The notes: generated by a model not told the origin, from the sequence alone. Shown: positions 1-13,400, counted from the stretch's first letter. The stretch: DNA of 64,000 nt from Tubiluchus corallicola (GCA_030141605.1 JAQGDQ010000462.1:51001-115000); one strand, 5' to 3'. Program-made: numbers and translations.

Positions 1-51
1 CCAAACTTAGTACCAAAAAGCAATTACTATGATGAAGATCAGTTCACATCT

Positions 52-1833
52 TTGTACAGTAACACTGATTTCAATACACCACTGTCTATGATCCATGTTA
101 TTATTCGTAGCCTAAAAGCTCATTTTGATTATTTAAATGTATATTTAGAATCATTAACTATAAGTTTTTCAATTATTGCCTTATCAGAAACATGGCTCCA
201 AGATGATTCAGGAGTAACCATTTCCCTGCCTGGATATGAATTTGAATGTATAAATCGTAAACACAAATCTGGTGGTGGAGTCGGCTTGCTTATAAGGAAA
301 GACATACCTTATACAGTGAGAGAAGACCTATGCCACATCAATGATCCAGACATAGAATCACTTTTCATTGAATTAAGCAGCAAGAATAAAAATACAATAA
401 TGGGAGTAATATATAGACCACCTGGTGAAAATCCTAACCATTTTACAGACAAAATACAGAACACTATGGCAATTGTTAATAGACAAAACAAACATATTTT
501 CTTACTAGGGGAATATAATATAAATTTAATAAGCCATGCTTCTCCCAACGAAACCGGACACTTTTTAGACACAATGCTGACCAATTATCTGTTCCCTACT
601 GTTACAAGACCAACAAGAATTATGCCTTATTCAGCAACACTAATTGATAATATATTTACTAATGCACTAGATTATAAGTATAAATCAGGTATTTTTCTAA
701 CAGATATAACAGATCACCTCCCAATTTTTTTAATTATTGATCTCAAAATTGAAACATTCAGCAAGGAATACGTGCACAAACATAGTTATAATGTTCATAT
801 AAAAAACAAAATTATCCAAGTTTTAAATCAATGTGACTGGTCAGATTTATATTCTGCAACTAATACCGAAGATGCATACAATTTATTTCATACTAAGCTT
901 TCTGATATCTACAACAAAAATATTAAACTACAGAAAAATAATAACAATCATAAAGCAGCAAAAACACCTTGGATCACTACAGCAATTTTAGAAAGTGTTA
1001 AACGGAAAAATAGAATGTATCGTTCTCTAGTGAACAAGACAAATAATAACGTATCTGAAGTAGAATACAAACGATATAGAAATGAACTTAATACAGTTAC
1101 AAAAGCATCAAAATGTCAGTATTATAGGGATAGATTAATGACAGTTAAAGATAACGTAAAAAAGACATGGGATACAATGAAAGATATTATGCACAAAGAA
1201 AGACAAAATCGACCCATTACGTTGTTCATAAACAGTACAGCAATTTTAGAAAGTGTTAAACGGAAAAATAGAATGTATCATTCTCTAGTGAACAAGACAA
1301 ATAATAACGTATCTGAAGTAGAATACAAACGACATAGAAATGAACTTAATACAGTTATAAAAGCATCAAAATGTCAGTATTATAGGGATAGATTAATGAC
1401 AGTTAAAGATAACGTAAAAAAGACATGGGATACAATGAAAGATATTATGCACAAAGAAAGACAAAATCGACCCATTACGTTGTTCATAAACAGTACAGCA
1501 ATTTTAGAAAGTGTTAAACGGAAAAATAGAATGTATCATTCTCTAGTGAACAAGACAAATAATAACGTATCTGAAGTAGAATACAAACGACATAGAAATG
1601 AACTTAATACAGTTATAAAAGCATCAAAATGTCAGTATTATAGGGATAGATTAATGACAGTTAAAGATAACGTAAAAAAGACATGGGATACAATGAAAGA
1701 TATTATGCACAAAGAAAGGCAAAATCGACCCATTACGTTGTTCATAAACAGTAAATTAATTAAAAATAATGTAGAGGTGGCAAATGCTTTTGACGATTAC
1801 TTTGCCAATATTGGACCAATATTATCAGAATAA
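52..1833 (+). CDS. LINE endonuclease ORF with three in-frame 86-residue repeats
   Basis: 593 codons, open throughout. Residues ~40-230 carry APE-endonuclease motifs: ALSETWL, GVIYRPPG, LLGEYNINL (normally GDYN, so Asp is replaced by Glu) and DITDHLPIF. Residues ~310-567 consist of three tandem copies of an 86-residue helical linker. The end, FDDYFANIGPILSE, is the usual lead-in to the RT domain, which then continues in another frame. The host gene runs on the opposite strand. Confidence 0.8.
   Translation: MYSNTDFNTPLSMIHVIIRSLKAHFDYLNVYLESLTISFSIIALSETWLQDDSGVTISLPGYEFECINRKHKSGGGVGLLIRKDIPYTVREDLCHINDPDIESLFIELSSKNKNTIMGVIYRPPGENPNHFTDKIQNTMAIVNRQNKHIFLLGEYNINLISHASPNETGHFLDTMLTNYLFPTVTRPTRIMPYSATLIDNIFTNALDYKYKSGIFLTDITDHLPIFLIIDLKIETFSKEYVHKHSYNVHIKNKIIQVLNQCDWSDLYSATNTEDAYNLFHTKLSDIYNKNIKLQKNNNNHKAAKTPWITTAILESVKRKNRMYRSLVNKTNNNVSEVEYKRYRNELNTVTKASKCQYYRDRLMTVKDNVKKTWDTMKDIMHKERQNRPITLFINSTAILESVKRKNRMYHSLVNKTNNNVSEVEYKRHRNELNTVIKASKCQYYRDRLMTVKDNVKKTWDTMKDIMHKERQNRPITLFINSTAILESVKRKNRMYHSLVNKTNNNVSEVEYKRHRNELNTVIKASKCQYYRDRLMTVKDNVKKTWDTMKDIMHKERQNRPITLFINSKLIKNNVEVANAFDDYFANIGPILSE
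979..1752 (+). repeat. 258-bp tandem triplication inside the LINE ORF
   Basis: Copies start at 979, 1237 and 1495, each exactly 258 bp, so the frame is kept. Copies 2 and 3 are nearly identical to each other. Both differ from copy 1 at a few positions, for example CGTTCT versus CATTCT and ACGATATAG versus ACGACATAG. Confidence 0.95.
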
Positions 1834-1905
1834 ACTGAAAACACAAACATAAATCCATGTTTATATCTTAAAGGCACCTACCGACAAAGCTTTTTTATTA
1901 GTACT

Positions 1906-2344
1906 GTTTGGGCTTTACGGAGACAAACAAACAAAGTCATCATTTGCACAGTGTAACTGTTTATTGTTTGTACTATTTTCATGGCACATGCCCCGTAGTC
2001 ATATTTGCTTCATCCCAAAATATTACATTTTATCTGAAATAATATATAAATTTCTTTAATAAACTGATTCATTTTTACCAAAACATCGAATATGATTAAA
2101 TTAATGAGAAGCTTACAGTAAATAAAATAAATGACTAAATAAAATTTACGTACATCGTTGGCATTAATCATGAGTTCACACAGCCACGTCACCACATGTA
2201 CACCTTGAAACCTAAATGACCGGAAACTCTGTAGGAAGCGACTATTGAGGCCAGGTGTCGCCACTTGTAACTTATAGCTATACTAAATTTGACAAACAAA
2301 ATCCTTGACAAGTACAGTAACAGAAAATGATATAATAAATACAT
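1906..2344. other. Segment of unknown origin between two LINE pieces
   Basis: About 440 bp of AT-rich sequence that interrupts the LINE coding potential; LINE sequence resumes near 2345. It shares the short string TACATCGTTGGC with the BEL/Pao LTR at 5735-5959, so it could be an LTR remnant. No gene was recognised. Confidence 0.4.
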
Positions 2345-2814
2345 GTACTTGCAAATAGTTTAATCGGAATAAAGGTCCTGGTAAGAACAAAATGTTACCT
2401 AAAGTCGTAATACACACAATCGATTACATCTCTAAACCTTTGCAATATTTATTTAATTTATCTTTTCTTACAGGTGAAATATAAGTGAAATTGAAAGAAT
2501 CAATTATTGTTCCTTCGTTTAAATCAGATGATCCCATGTCTCTGAACAATTATAGACCAGTGTCCTTATTGCCTTTTATATCAAAAATATTAGAAAAGCT
2601 TTTTACAATCAGTTATCTCATTATTTAATAAAAAAAAAAGAATTCTGAGTAATAAACAATTTGGTTTCAGAAAAGGTAGCTCCACTGAAATAGCCTCAAC
2701 AAAAATTATAGAAAATATCATTAATACTGTTGAAAAAAAGGCACATCCTAGGGAGTATTTTGCGATCTATCAAAAGCATTTGATACAGTAAACCATGACA
2801 CTCTGCTAAATAAG

Positions 2815-3066
2815 TTGTACTATCACGGTATCAGGGGTTTGCCTCACATGTGGCTAAAGAATTATTTAATAGGGTGCACTCAGACAGTAAAATATAATAA
2901 CACTTTTTCAGATGTAGCACTAATCAAATGTGGTGTGCCCCAAGGCTCAGTCCTTGGGCCACTACTTTTTCTAATTTATATTAATGACACCATTTTTTGT
3001 GTTAAAAATTACAATTTATTTCAGTTTGCTGATGATACAAGCATTTTTTTAGCTTTCGTAAAATAG
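2815..3066 (+). pseudogene. LINE reverse transcriptase fragment (palm motifs)
   Basis: Longest intact stretch of the RT here, containing [18 protein letters not shown] and QFADDTS, so the catalytic FADD is retained. It is disrupted upstream and downstream by frameshifts. Confidence 0.75.
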
Positions 3067-3407
3067 AAAACAGTATTGGCTACATAAATACAGTTCTACA
3101 TGATCTAGCTATATGGTTCAAGACAAATAAACTGTAACTAAATTCATCAAAAACAAAATACATTCTGTTTAGATCCCGAAATAAAAAAATTCAAGCGAAC
3201 CACGATTTAATAATAGACAAAAAAGAATTACACGTGTAAAAGAACTGAAATTTCTGGGATTAATCCTGAATGAGCATCTAGACTGGCGACCACATATATT
3301 CATGATCAGATTGAAAATATCAAAAAATACAGGTATTATCTCATATATTAAAAACTTTCTGAACACCGTACACCGAACATCTTCTAACATTATATAACAG
3401 TTTAATA

Positions 3408-3659
3408 TTGTCATATTTAAATTACTGCAGAACATTATGGGGCTTTACTTATACTACAAATTTAGAATGCTTAAGAGTTTTACAACAAAAATTTTTACGT
3501 GTCATCTTCAAACTAGACAAAAGGAGCACAATTACTACTACACATTTTAAGCAATGTCAGATATTACTTCTGGTTGATGTTATTAATTTTAATGGATGCA
3601 TATATATGTATAAAACCAACAACTTATTTCCAACTTTTTTGAAAATTAAGTCAAGATAA
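3408..3659 (+). pseudogene. LINE ORF2 C-terminal fragment
   Basis: Contains YLNYCRTLWGFTY, then a leucine-rich stretch and CIYMYKTNNLFPTF, typical of the thumb and C-terminal tail of CR1/Jockey-group LINEs. A further piece (GPVLWNRLSRN) follows in another frame near 3745. Confidence 0.65.
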
Positions 3660-4305
3660 ATGTAAAAAGATACAATACCAGACATAATAAATATATACCA
3701 AGATGTTGTAGAACAAATATGGCGAAACATTTCATTAGCTATATGGGACCAGTCCTATGGAACAGACTAAGCCGCAATTCAAAATGTAGTCACTTCCTTT
3801 CAACTTTTAAAAAAACCGTCAGAAAAGAAATATTTCAAAAGTATTGAGAGTAACAAGATTTGATAATGGTAATCACCTGCATTCTTTTTCCACAGTAATC
3901 TTAATAAAACGTGACTATGCTCAACAGGTTACCGAACACTTTATAATCATGATCACAGTTTTTCTTAGTTCTCGCTCCATATCATCTTTCATTCACTACT
4001 CCCCCCACACTGTTATGTATATATTATCATTATTTCAATTATTAATCACTTCTTTAAGATTTCCACGTACAGTTTGGCCTGTCAAGCTATGCTTTTAGGC
4101 TCGAACTGTATGCATCAAAATTATTCTGTAATGTAATTTGCACATGTACATGGTGCATTTTGTAATTTCTGGATAATATTGCATTTATATTTATATTTAC
4201 GTCAGTGAAATTATCTATATTTTTATTATATCTGTTAGATGCAGAGTGGAAATAAATAAACTTATAAACTTATTACTCTTATGAACAACAACATAAACAA
4301 AGCAC

Positions 4306-4488
4306 CTGAAAAAGGCAATGTCCAAAGTTCTAGTGCAGACTGGAATGTCCAGTGGTCTGGTGGATATCGTGGATATTTACGATATCGCCACCCTGACCGA
4401 TATGATCTTGTATCTTGACTTGACCAGCTGTAAGCACTCACGCATTTTCGACCGTACGGTTCCAGAAGGTTGTCAACGAAACACAGAT
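4306..4488 (-). CDS. PKD1-like exon 40: polycystin domain, last exon seen
   Basis: 183 bp, phase 1/1. It encodes [20 protein letters not shown] ... [20 protein letters not shown] then ELWTLPFSG. The two Cys and the 'W.f.sa.eL' motif are family-typical. The next motif expected (GGGY...WiD..TR) is absent from 1-4305, so the gene continues beyond the left end. Confidence 0.87.
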
Positions 4489-7400
4489 CTTAATAACGAA
4501 AAAAACGAATTTCAAGTGCAGTGAATGATAATCGTGCTAAATTTAGCCCTGAATTAACAATTAACTAAAATAAGCACGTGCTTAGGGCCTTATAAGAAGA
4601 GGAGCCTGACACAGTTTTTTCCAAATTCAATAATTAGGTGGGAGATCTGCTAAATGGCTTTCCTCTTATAAGAAAATGTATTTTAGATGCCTCGATGTAT
4701 TTTTAATCTAATATCGCTTTTCTAAGCTATTTAACGCTGATGTCTTAGCCTAGCATTTACTTTAAATGAATCTTTCTGCAAGATTTGAAAGACAAAAATT
4801 CATTTTATAGCTTTGTATAGTTTTGTATATGGGAGTACCATAATCTTTGCAGTGCCATATTTAAGGCCTCTAGGGGTGTTGCTCAGACCCTGGTTAAGTT
4901 ATATTAAAAATATGTACAGGAACTATCTGTATTTGTCTTGTGAAATAATGGTTTTAAGCATAGCAGGTTGGAAAGCAGAAAGAATTGTCTAATCATTAGA
5001 AAAAGATCATTCATCATTTAGTGGAGGTGCAAAATTTTTCAAATTTTCTAATTTAGAACTGCCCTCATGCGTTCATAACTTTCCTATTGTTATAGTTCTG
5101 CTTTGATCATCTTTTTTCATCTTGCATTTTTATATATTATTTTGGTAATGAACAAAATTAAATAAGACTTTGTTTTCATTTAACGTACCCGGTGCTTCTC
5201 GCAATTGACGTAGTCTTGCAACTCCGACAAGTCTGCAAACTAAATCCGTTGCATAGCCTGGCTTTATTGGTTTACCGTTGTACATTTTCTCTAAATGTAG
5301 ATTAGGTTGTAATGTGTCGTCAATAAACTCCCACATGTCACTGACATCTTTTATCTATCATAGAAAAAACTCAATTGTATGATTCCTGAAATCAGGAGTT
5401 TAAAGAAGCCAATTTATGTCATGCCTGCTCTGACCAAACTAATCTGTACCCGAACCAGACTTGTACTAATTCAGTATTAGTAACTAAGCAACATTTAAAC
5501 AACATGTTACTGTTAGTCATAGCATTTGTTATGTACAGAAAGCCTTTACTATTTCATTCATGTTGCAAAGTCGTTTATTCTACAGAGAATAATAAAGAGA
5601 AAATTAACAAGTAAGAAAATAAATAAAATGATTAACAGAAACTTAGTAATTATGAAGAAGTCAACGTATTGGTAAAAGTACTTTCTCAAATTTCAAAGAT
5701 CGAATTCATAACTTAATTAAATTATTTAAGTTCATGTAACTTACATCGTTGGCGCTTCGTCAAGATTTAAAATTTCTCAAGGCACAAATTTGGTTATAAC
5801 TAAACGCTGTTATTAACTATAACACAACAACGACAAAAAACATTGCTGTGAATAAAAACACGACCATCATTGTTCTCCTCCTGTCCTTTCCTCTCTGCAC
5901 TGCCCGTAGAGGGCAGCACCTTCCAATAAATAAGTGTCGTTATGCATATTGCAGTTACACTCCCCCTCTAAAATGCGAACTCACAAAGCATTTTACCAAA
6001 AATTTCCAGTAAGCAGTTAGTCGGCACCCTCTAGAAGACAGAGCTTGTGTATGGGGCGCTCTAAAAATCCAGCCTTCACTTAAAGTGTAGCACTTCTTAC
6101 TAACCCGTCTTCGCCTACATGAACTTGCTCCACCTTGCCCAATGGCCACGGATTTCTGGGTGTGGTCTCCTTCACAAGCACCACATCATTGACTTTGAGA
6201 TTTCTTTTTGGCACAGTCCACTTGTTCCGTTGCTGTAAGGATGACAAGTACTCTTTGGTCCACCTACTCCAAAAGCTGACACTAAGTGTTGAATGTGTCG
6301 CCACTTGCGTCTGTATCGATCAGACTCAGAAAATACTCCTTGTGGCAGTGAGGCAGCATTGTGAGCTAAAAGCAGATGATTTGGTGTCAATGGTTCTGCA
6401 TCTTTTGGATCATTTAAAATCCGAGTTAACGGCCTTCCATTAATTATTGCCTCCGTTAAACAGAATACAGTGGATAATCCTTCATCGTCAAGGGTTTGTC
6501 CATCTAAACGGTGAACCAATATCCTTCTGACTGATCTTATCATCCTTTCCCAACAACCTCCCATGTGTGAAGCAGCTCGTGGATTGTACTCCCACTCTAT
6601 GTTACGTTGGTGTAGCTGACTAGTGATGTTCTGATGGTTCCAGCCTAACATAGCTTTTTGAAGCTCCCTGTCTGCTCCAACTAAGTTTGTCCCATGGTAA
6701 GACCTGATCACATTCGGCTTTCCCCTCCTGCTAATAAATCGGAAGAGGGCATTAACAAAGCTATCAGTGGTCATGTCAAAAAAAACTTCTAGATGAATAG
6801 ATCGTACTGTCATGCACGTAAATAAACATCCATATCTCTTAGCAGATGTGCGCCCTCTCTTTACCCAAAAGGGCCCAAAACAATCTACCCCCACTGAGGA
6901 GAACACTGAATCTCTTGAAACCCTGTCGCTGGGTAAGTCAGCCATCTTTTGGCCCAGCGTGGGTGCATACAAATGTCTGCACCTGCGACAGTCCTTTATA
7001 ACCTTTCTTGCGATAGTTCTCAGTCCAATGATCCAGAGCTTGCCTCTGACTACAGACATAGTGTAATTGCATCCAGCATGACAGTTTTCTTCATGGTAGT
7101 GTCGGACAACTAGGTGAGAAAAAACATGGTCTTTTGGCAGTATTATTGGGTGCTTAGCTTGTTTAGCTAAAGGAGCTTTGGCTAGTCTGCCTCCAACTAC
7201 CAATATGCCTCTATCAGATTTCTGAGGGTCCAATTGATACAAATGACTGGTTTTGAATACATTCTGTCCTGTCAGCTCTTCTTTGAAGTGTATGTACTGC
7301 ACATGTCTAATGATTTCTTCCTCAGCCTCCATTAGTTCCTTCAAAGAAAGGGCAGTGTGCTCTGAAATAGCATTGACCCTGTTAAGTACTTTGTCTCTCA

Positions 7401-10400
7401 ACAATCGTTTCAGACGTAGGAGATAAGCTACACATCTTTTTAGCCGATGCAGATTTGAATAATGCTTACACAACATGTCGATGACATTATCATCCTTTTC
7501 TACTGCTTTAGACGTGTAGACCACCATAGGACTTTTCTTTATTTCAGAATCATCTGAGACATCTTTGCCTTTGATACTATCACCGATCTTTGGCCATTGC
7601 TCTCGCTTGCCTTTCAGAAATGTGGGGCCATTTATCCACCTGCTTTCCTTCACCAGATGCATCATCTGCTGGATTGTCTGCTCCTGGTAGGTGATGCCAT
7701 TGTTGTGGTGAAGTTAGTTCCTGAATGACAGCCAAACGATTGGCAACAACTACCTTGCTAATGCAGACACAACACTCTGAATCACTTTGGGCTTCGAGTC
7801 TACTCTATTTTTCCTGAGAAATTCTCATTGTACGATATAACCACTTTTATTTGTCTTTGACAGATCGGTTGTTATTTTCCTGGACTGAGTGGTACAAAGC
7901 TAAATACTTACTTCACTGAATTTTGTGTGACCTTGCTGTTTTGACTTAATAAACATGTCTTCAACCCATTTGGTTACCATGTAGGACCTACAAATAAAAA
8001 ACATTTACGGCTAATAAGATTTTGCCAAAAGCAACAGCCATCCCAGCAATACAAATTTGATGATAATAATAATAATTCCTCCTTTCATTTTTCTATCATT
8101 CAAAGTTAAAAACATTAGTCATACAGCTTATACGCATAACTGAGGATTGCATGACTGAATTTTGAATATTGTGAATTGATGATATTTGGAATTAATTTGT
8201 ATTGATCGATTTTCACGATCTGACTATGCACGTGAACTATTATTAGCATCTAGAGAATTGGGTTTTTTATTATGATGAAATCAATATGCACCTTTTGTCT
8301 CGAAAATTGTAAACAATGTTGGACAGAAGAAGTACAAAAATTCCAAATAAGATAATCTCCTTCAATATCTTATCCATGAATCGGTCATGTAGACGACGTT
8401 TTCTATCAAGTTCTATCAACTTTTGCTCCGGAGGCCGGTATGTTCGTCGCCTCTCTGAGATCCTGAAAAGAAAGTAGTTTAACTTACATCAAATGTCAGA
8501 CCACTCACATAACAACTTACTATCCTGTACACTACGAATGAGAATGTGTTAATTGTATCAGATAACTGAGTGCTTCTGGCACATGGTTGAGCTATACTGG
8601 GTATCAGATAGGGGTGAGATTTCCTTACCATAATGCAAATTCAAATAGAAGTCGAATTTCGAAGATCATGCATATTACGTGATTTTATTCTGCAGCAAAA
8701 GCACTAATAATTTGTATAATAATTAAATTGCAGCTAAGCTTTGCTGATTGTGTGCAGTTTCAAACGTTTTAACGATAAAGAATGTATGTAGTTGATTCGT
8801 AGTGATGAGTTTTTCAAATCTATATTTCTCGATGGAAATCGAATTCGAACAAAAAAGAACTGGATCGAATCAAATACAAAAATTCCTTGCTCACCTCTAG
8901 TATATGTATATATATATACATATATTAAGTGAATTTTCTGTGTGAAATGTTTCTGTGTTTAAAACGCTATTATCATACAACAGAGTAGGTAAAATATGAA
9001 ACAAACTGTTGCAAATTTTCTGATTTTCTTACAGACCTTTCATGCTCTTCTAGCAGTTCTTGTTGCACATACTCTTCGTCTTGCTGTAACGGTACATCAG
9101 TTAGAGCACGTGGCAGTTCATTTGGCTGTTTAAATATAAATGTTAACATCACTGCCATTATTAAAACTTTTATCGGTTGTGAGAGGAAGATGCTTTCTAT
9201 GACGCTGGTCAACATTGAATACAGCCAGGCAACACTTTTTGAATAACCAAACTTTAGACCATAAAGCATCACTAAGTAGCTGCAGACGAGAGACAAACCC
9301 AGGGCAAGTGTCCAACCAATAATGGCACACCATTGTGGTAAATTAAATGCTGGGTTACCATAAACGTCTTTTCCAAAAACCAAAGAGAATGGAAAAGGTA
9401 TGGTTTTTGTTGTAGTTACGTCAAAACTGTAACGTACAGAGAGTTTCCTTGGTATTTCCTCAACGAATATTTCTTTGTCATCACAGGGAACAGTTTCTTC
9501 TTCCACGTCTATGCTAGCAGCTTCTTCCTCTTCCTCTTCATTTTCAACCTCTTTTAATGCTTCCATCCAATGGCGATCGGGCACTATAGAGAATTTAGGT
9601 GCATAAATGCCACTTGCAAAAGCAGCCAGGTGAGTCTCACTCGCACCTGCTTCCTCATGAATTAAACGAAGGTAATGAAGCCAAGTTCTTAAATTGTTCT
9701 TTATTTTTCTAGTTCCATCGTACAGTTCTTTTGAGCATGCTGCCTCTTCCTGCTTGAGGCTCAACCACTCTTTGTGCATTTGTAATACAGACATTCTCCT
9801 TTTCTTCTCCTGAAATAAACGTCACAATCAAAATATTTAATGCAACCATTAGCTGACTAAAACAGATTAACTAACACAGCCTTGTGATGATTGCCATATG
9901 GTAATATACCAATAAGTACAAATGCCTTTGTTAAGCAGATTTTCTAATATTTCTATGTACTAAAAAGTAAAAAAATCGTAATTTTGTTTCGAAAAGTAAC
10001 TGAATCATTAAACTAAATCAACGTAAATTAAGTTTGACACTCGCCAGTGATAAATGTCGACAGGAACAAGAAGTAGAGCACGTTTACTGACTGTACTTGG
10101 TGACGTTGTTACACAAGCTACACCAGAAATGGGAAATGAATATGAAATTAACTCGTACCATGCAGAAGATGAAGACCACTCCCCAGAAAGTGAATGTGGA
10201 ATAGAGGACACAGAGGATTTTGATCTTCAAGCTACTCTCAAAGTGCTAGTAAAGCAAGTTAAAGCAGTTAATCACAAGGTAACCAGAATCGATAAAAAAA
10301 CTGAAGACATAGAAAAATCCCAGCAGTTCATCTCAGATAGCTTTGAGACGATGAAACATGAACTTGCATCAGCACGCCAAGAAATCAATATCTTGAAGAC

Positions 10401-13400
10401 AAAAAATAATGCATTATCAGCTACAGTTGAAAAACTAGAAAAAACTATAAAGGACAAGGATCTGGAAATTGATAGTCTGGACCAATACAGTAGGCGTGAC
10501 TGCGTTGAGATTTCAGGTGTGCCGTTGACTAAGGATGAGAATGTTTCTGATATAGTTCTGTCCATTGCTCTGAACATGGATATCCCACTTGATAGGAACG
10601 ACATTAGTACAGCCCATAGGCTTCCACCGCCTAAGCGAGGAGGAAAAACCAAAGATAGTGGTGAAGTTCACTCGTAGGCTTGTCCGCGATCAGTTTTATG
10701 ACAGCCGGAAAAAAACTGGAAAAACAGGTCATCTTACTAGTGCCAACTACACCATAGACAATCAGATCTACATCAATGAGCTTCTCACGACGAAACGAAG
10801 GTCCCTTTTTCTCAAATGTCTAGAATTCAAGAGAAACCACAACTACAAGTACATTTGGACTAAATATGGTAGAATTTTTATTCGAGCCAGTGACAATAGT
10901 AATACTGTTGAAGTTCAGAGGGAGGACGACTTGAACACCCTAAAATAAAGACTTAGATGAGTAAATCCTGTTAGTTACATTTTATTAGATAGTTATGGTT
11001 TACCCATGCACTTTTTGTCTACACAATTGCAAAAATAATCAATTTAGTATTTTCTGTGACATCTGCAAATGTTGGACGCACTTAAAATGCACAAGCTTAA
11101 CAAGAGAGCAATTTGTGACTTTATCAGAAACTTCTGATGTCTATTACTGTTTAAAATGCATTAATGAAGTTATGCCGTTTCAAAACATAGAAGACGAGGA
11201 TTTGTCAATTAATTTCTCACATTTTGTTAATGTTGAAGATATCGAGCAAATAACTACTGCTTTGGAAGAATATCTTTCTCCAAATCCTAACAAAGCTGAT
11301 TCTTATGATCCTGATCATCATTCGGTTAAGTTCACATGTAATTATTATAAACTTGAATCTCTAAAGAATGACATCAATCTCAATCCAGATAAAATGATTT
11401 TTTGTTAGTCCATATGAATACGAATAGTTTAACCAAAAATTACTCGAGTATGCTCGATGTACTTTGTTATTTTTCACAGGCCCCTGATTTTATCGCCATC
11501 AGTGAAACTCGTATAAAAGCTCATCAACCTTTTTTATGTTCTCTCCCCGGCTACACTTATATTTCGGTAACTAATGCAGGTGGTGTAGCCTTATATATTA
11601 AAACTTCTATAGACTTTCAAATTAAAAGAAATTTGAAAATAGAATGTGATAAGGTGATAAATGATACCTTGCCCCCTGTGCATAGCCATATTCAGGTTGA
11701 ACATCTTTTTGTAGAATTGTCAACAAAATTTTCTAGTAAAAATATTATTTTTGGGGTGATCTATCGCCACCCAAACACTCCACTCAGACATTTTCATGAA
11801 GAGATGGACAATCTTCTGAATAAAATCAGCAAAACAGATAAATTGGCCTATGTGTGCGGAGATATTATTATCGACTTATTAGAGTATGACTCTAAGCAAT
11901 GTGTTCAGGACTATACCAATATGCTTTTTGCCAATTACTTTACACCATTGATTACTAAGCCTACACGTTTTTCTTCTACAGCTAAAACACTTATTGACCA
12001 TATTTACACTCCCCTTCTTCCCCCATTTATGCTGGTGTAGTCCTGAACCAAGTATCAGATCACCTACCTGTTTTTACCATTTGTAAAAATTCTTACTTAT
12101 TGAAAAAACAAGCAAAAATCAGGAAACGAAAGTTGAATAATATTAATTCTGCAAGTTTTTTAAATGACCTAAATCAAGCATTTATGGAAGCAGGAGTTGA
12201 AGACAATAGCGATATAAATCAAGCATTTAACGATTTTTTTCGTCTTTCACGAATGTTCTGGATGCTCATGCACCTATAATTACATTAAGCAGGAAACAAA
12301 CAGTTACATTTCAAAAACCCTGGCTTACATCTGGCATACTTACGTCTATCAAGATACGTAGTCGAATGTTCAAGACACATAAATTATCTAATTCTCTCTA
12401 CAAGCAGCAACTTTATAGGGCCTACTCTAATAAATTAAATCATATAAAAGATTTAGCCAAAAAGAAATATTATGAATACCAGTTTCAAATTAATCAAAAC
12501 AATGTTAAAAAAACCTGGACCATTATTAATAATATAATTGGCAGAAAAAACAAACAAATGCAAATTCCTAAGAAACTAGTGTACAATGGGAATTCCTCAT
12601 CTGATCCTGGAACTATTGCTAACATGTTCAATGAATTTTTCCAATCTGTGGGTAATAAAATGGCAGCTAATATCCCGCTTAATCCTAATGATTTTAGAAC
12701 ATACCTTTCGAATCCAAATTGCAACACCTTCTTTTTAAATCCAGTAGTAGGAATTGAAATAAAAACACTTATTAATAATCTCAGTGATTCAAAAGCAAAT
12801 GGACCTGAAGACATTCCAATAAGAATCTATAAATTGACAAAAGACGTTATTACACCGATACTAGTTACTTTAATTAATAAGTCTTTCACAGTAGGCATAT
12901 TTCCCGAAATTTTGAAAATTTCCAAAATCATTCCTATTTATAAAGCAAGCTCGCCAGATAATCCATCAAACTACCGACCAATTTCATTATTATCTCCTAT
13001 TTCACTACTTTTTGAAAACATTCTTTACAAAAGGTTAATTTTGTTTCTAAACAACTCTAACGTCATAACAAAATACCAGTTTGGTTTTCGGAAAAACCAT
13101 TCGACGGCACTTGCTACAGCCGAAATAATTGATAATCTCCTATTTAATCTTGATAATAATAGAATAACCTGTGGCATCTTTCTCGACTTATCTAAAGCTT
13201 TTGATTGTGTACAACATGACATTCTTTTGACCAAGATACAGCACTATGGCATTAGAGGCACCCCTTTTAATTTAATGAAATCGTATCTCAGTAACAGACA
13301 ACAATTTACAATGGTAGGCAATGCTAAATCCACTCTTCTTAATGTCACGACAGGCGTACCACAAGGTTCTACACTGGGCCCCTTATTCTTTTTACTCTAT

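Larger units (their letters stand above)
1..1905 (+). mobile_element. CR1/Jockey-type LINE fragment: endonuclease and pre-RT region
   Basis: Non-LTR retrotransposon segment cut by the window's left edge. It encodes an APE-type endonuclease followed by the linker before RT. The last LINE codons (YLKGTYRQSFFISTV, after a frame change near 1833) are followed at about 1906 by unrelated sequence. It is the same family as the fragments at 2345-4262 and 58920-61268, judged by shared protein motifs. Confidence 0.85.
2345..4262 (+). mobile_element. Degenerate LINE: reverse transcriptase and 3' end
   Basis: RT motifs appear in shifting frames: NKGPGKNKMLPKV (2365), NNYRPVSLLPF (2545), [13 protein letters not shown] (2655), [13 protein letters not shown]-like (2760), [20 protein letters not shown] (2930) and FQFADDTSIF (3020). 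The C-terminal region (GCIYMYKTNNLFPTF) follows, and the 3' end is an AATAAATAAACTTATAAA tail near 4250. Several frame breaks make it a pseudogene copy. Confidence 0.85.
5735..7810 (-). mobile_element. Truncated BEL/Pao LTR retrotransposon in intron 38
   Basis: Minus-strand element with its 3' LTR at 5735-5959, a polypurine tract (AGAGGGGGAG) next to the LTR, and a pol C-terminal region read from about 7800 to 6080. The segment before the integrase ([19 protein letters not shown] ... NPADDAS) is typical of BEL/Pao. RT, protease, gag and the 5' LTR are missing; truncation lies near 7800. Confidence 0.86.

Noticed and set aside
2010-2275. Minus-strand ORF containing MINAND-like sequence as the next PKD1-like exon
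   Set aside because: The expected WiD..TR..vE pattern is not present in register, no acceptor gives the required phase 1 with a sensible frame, and the stretch shares a string with an LTR in this window.
5742-5810. Donor-like GCCAACGAT|gtaagt on the minus strand as an extra exon
   Set aside because: It lies inside the BEL/Pao LTR, and exons 38 and 39 already join in phase 0 without it.
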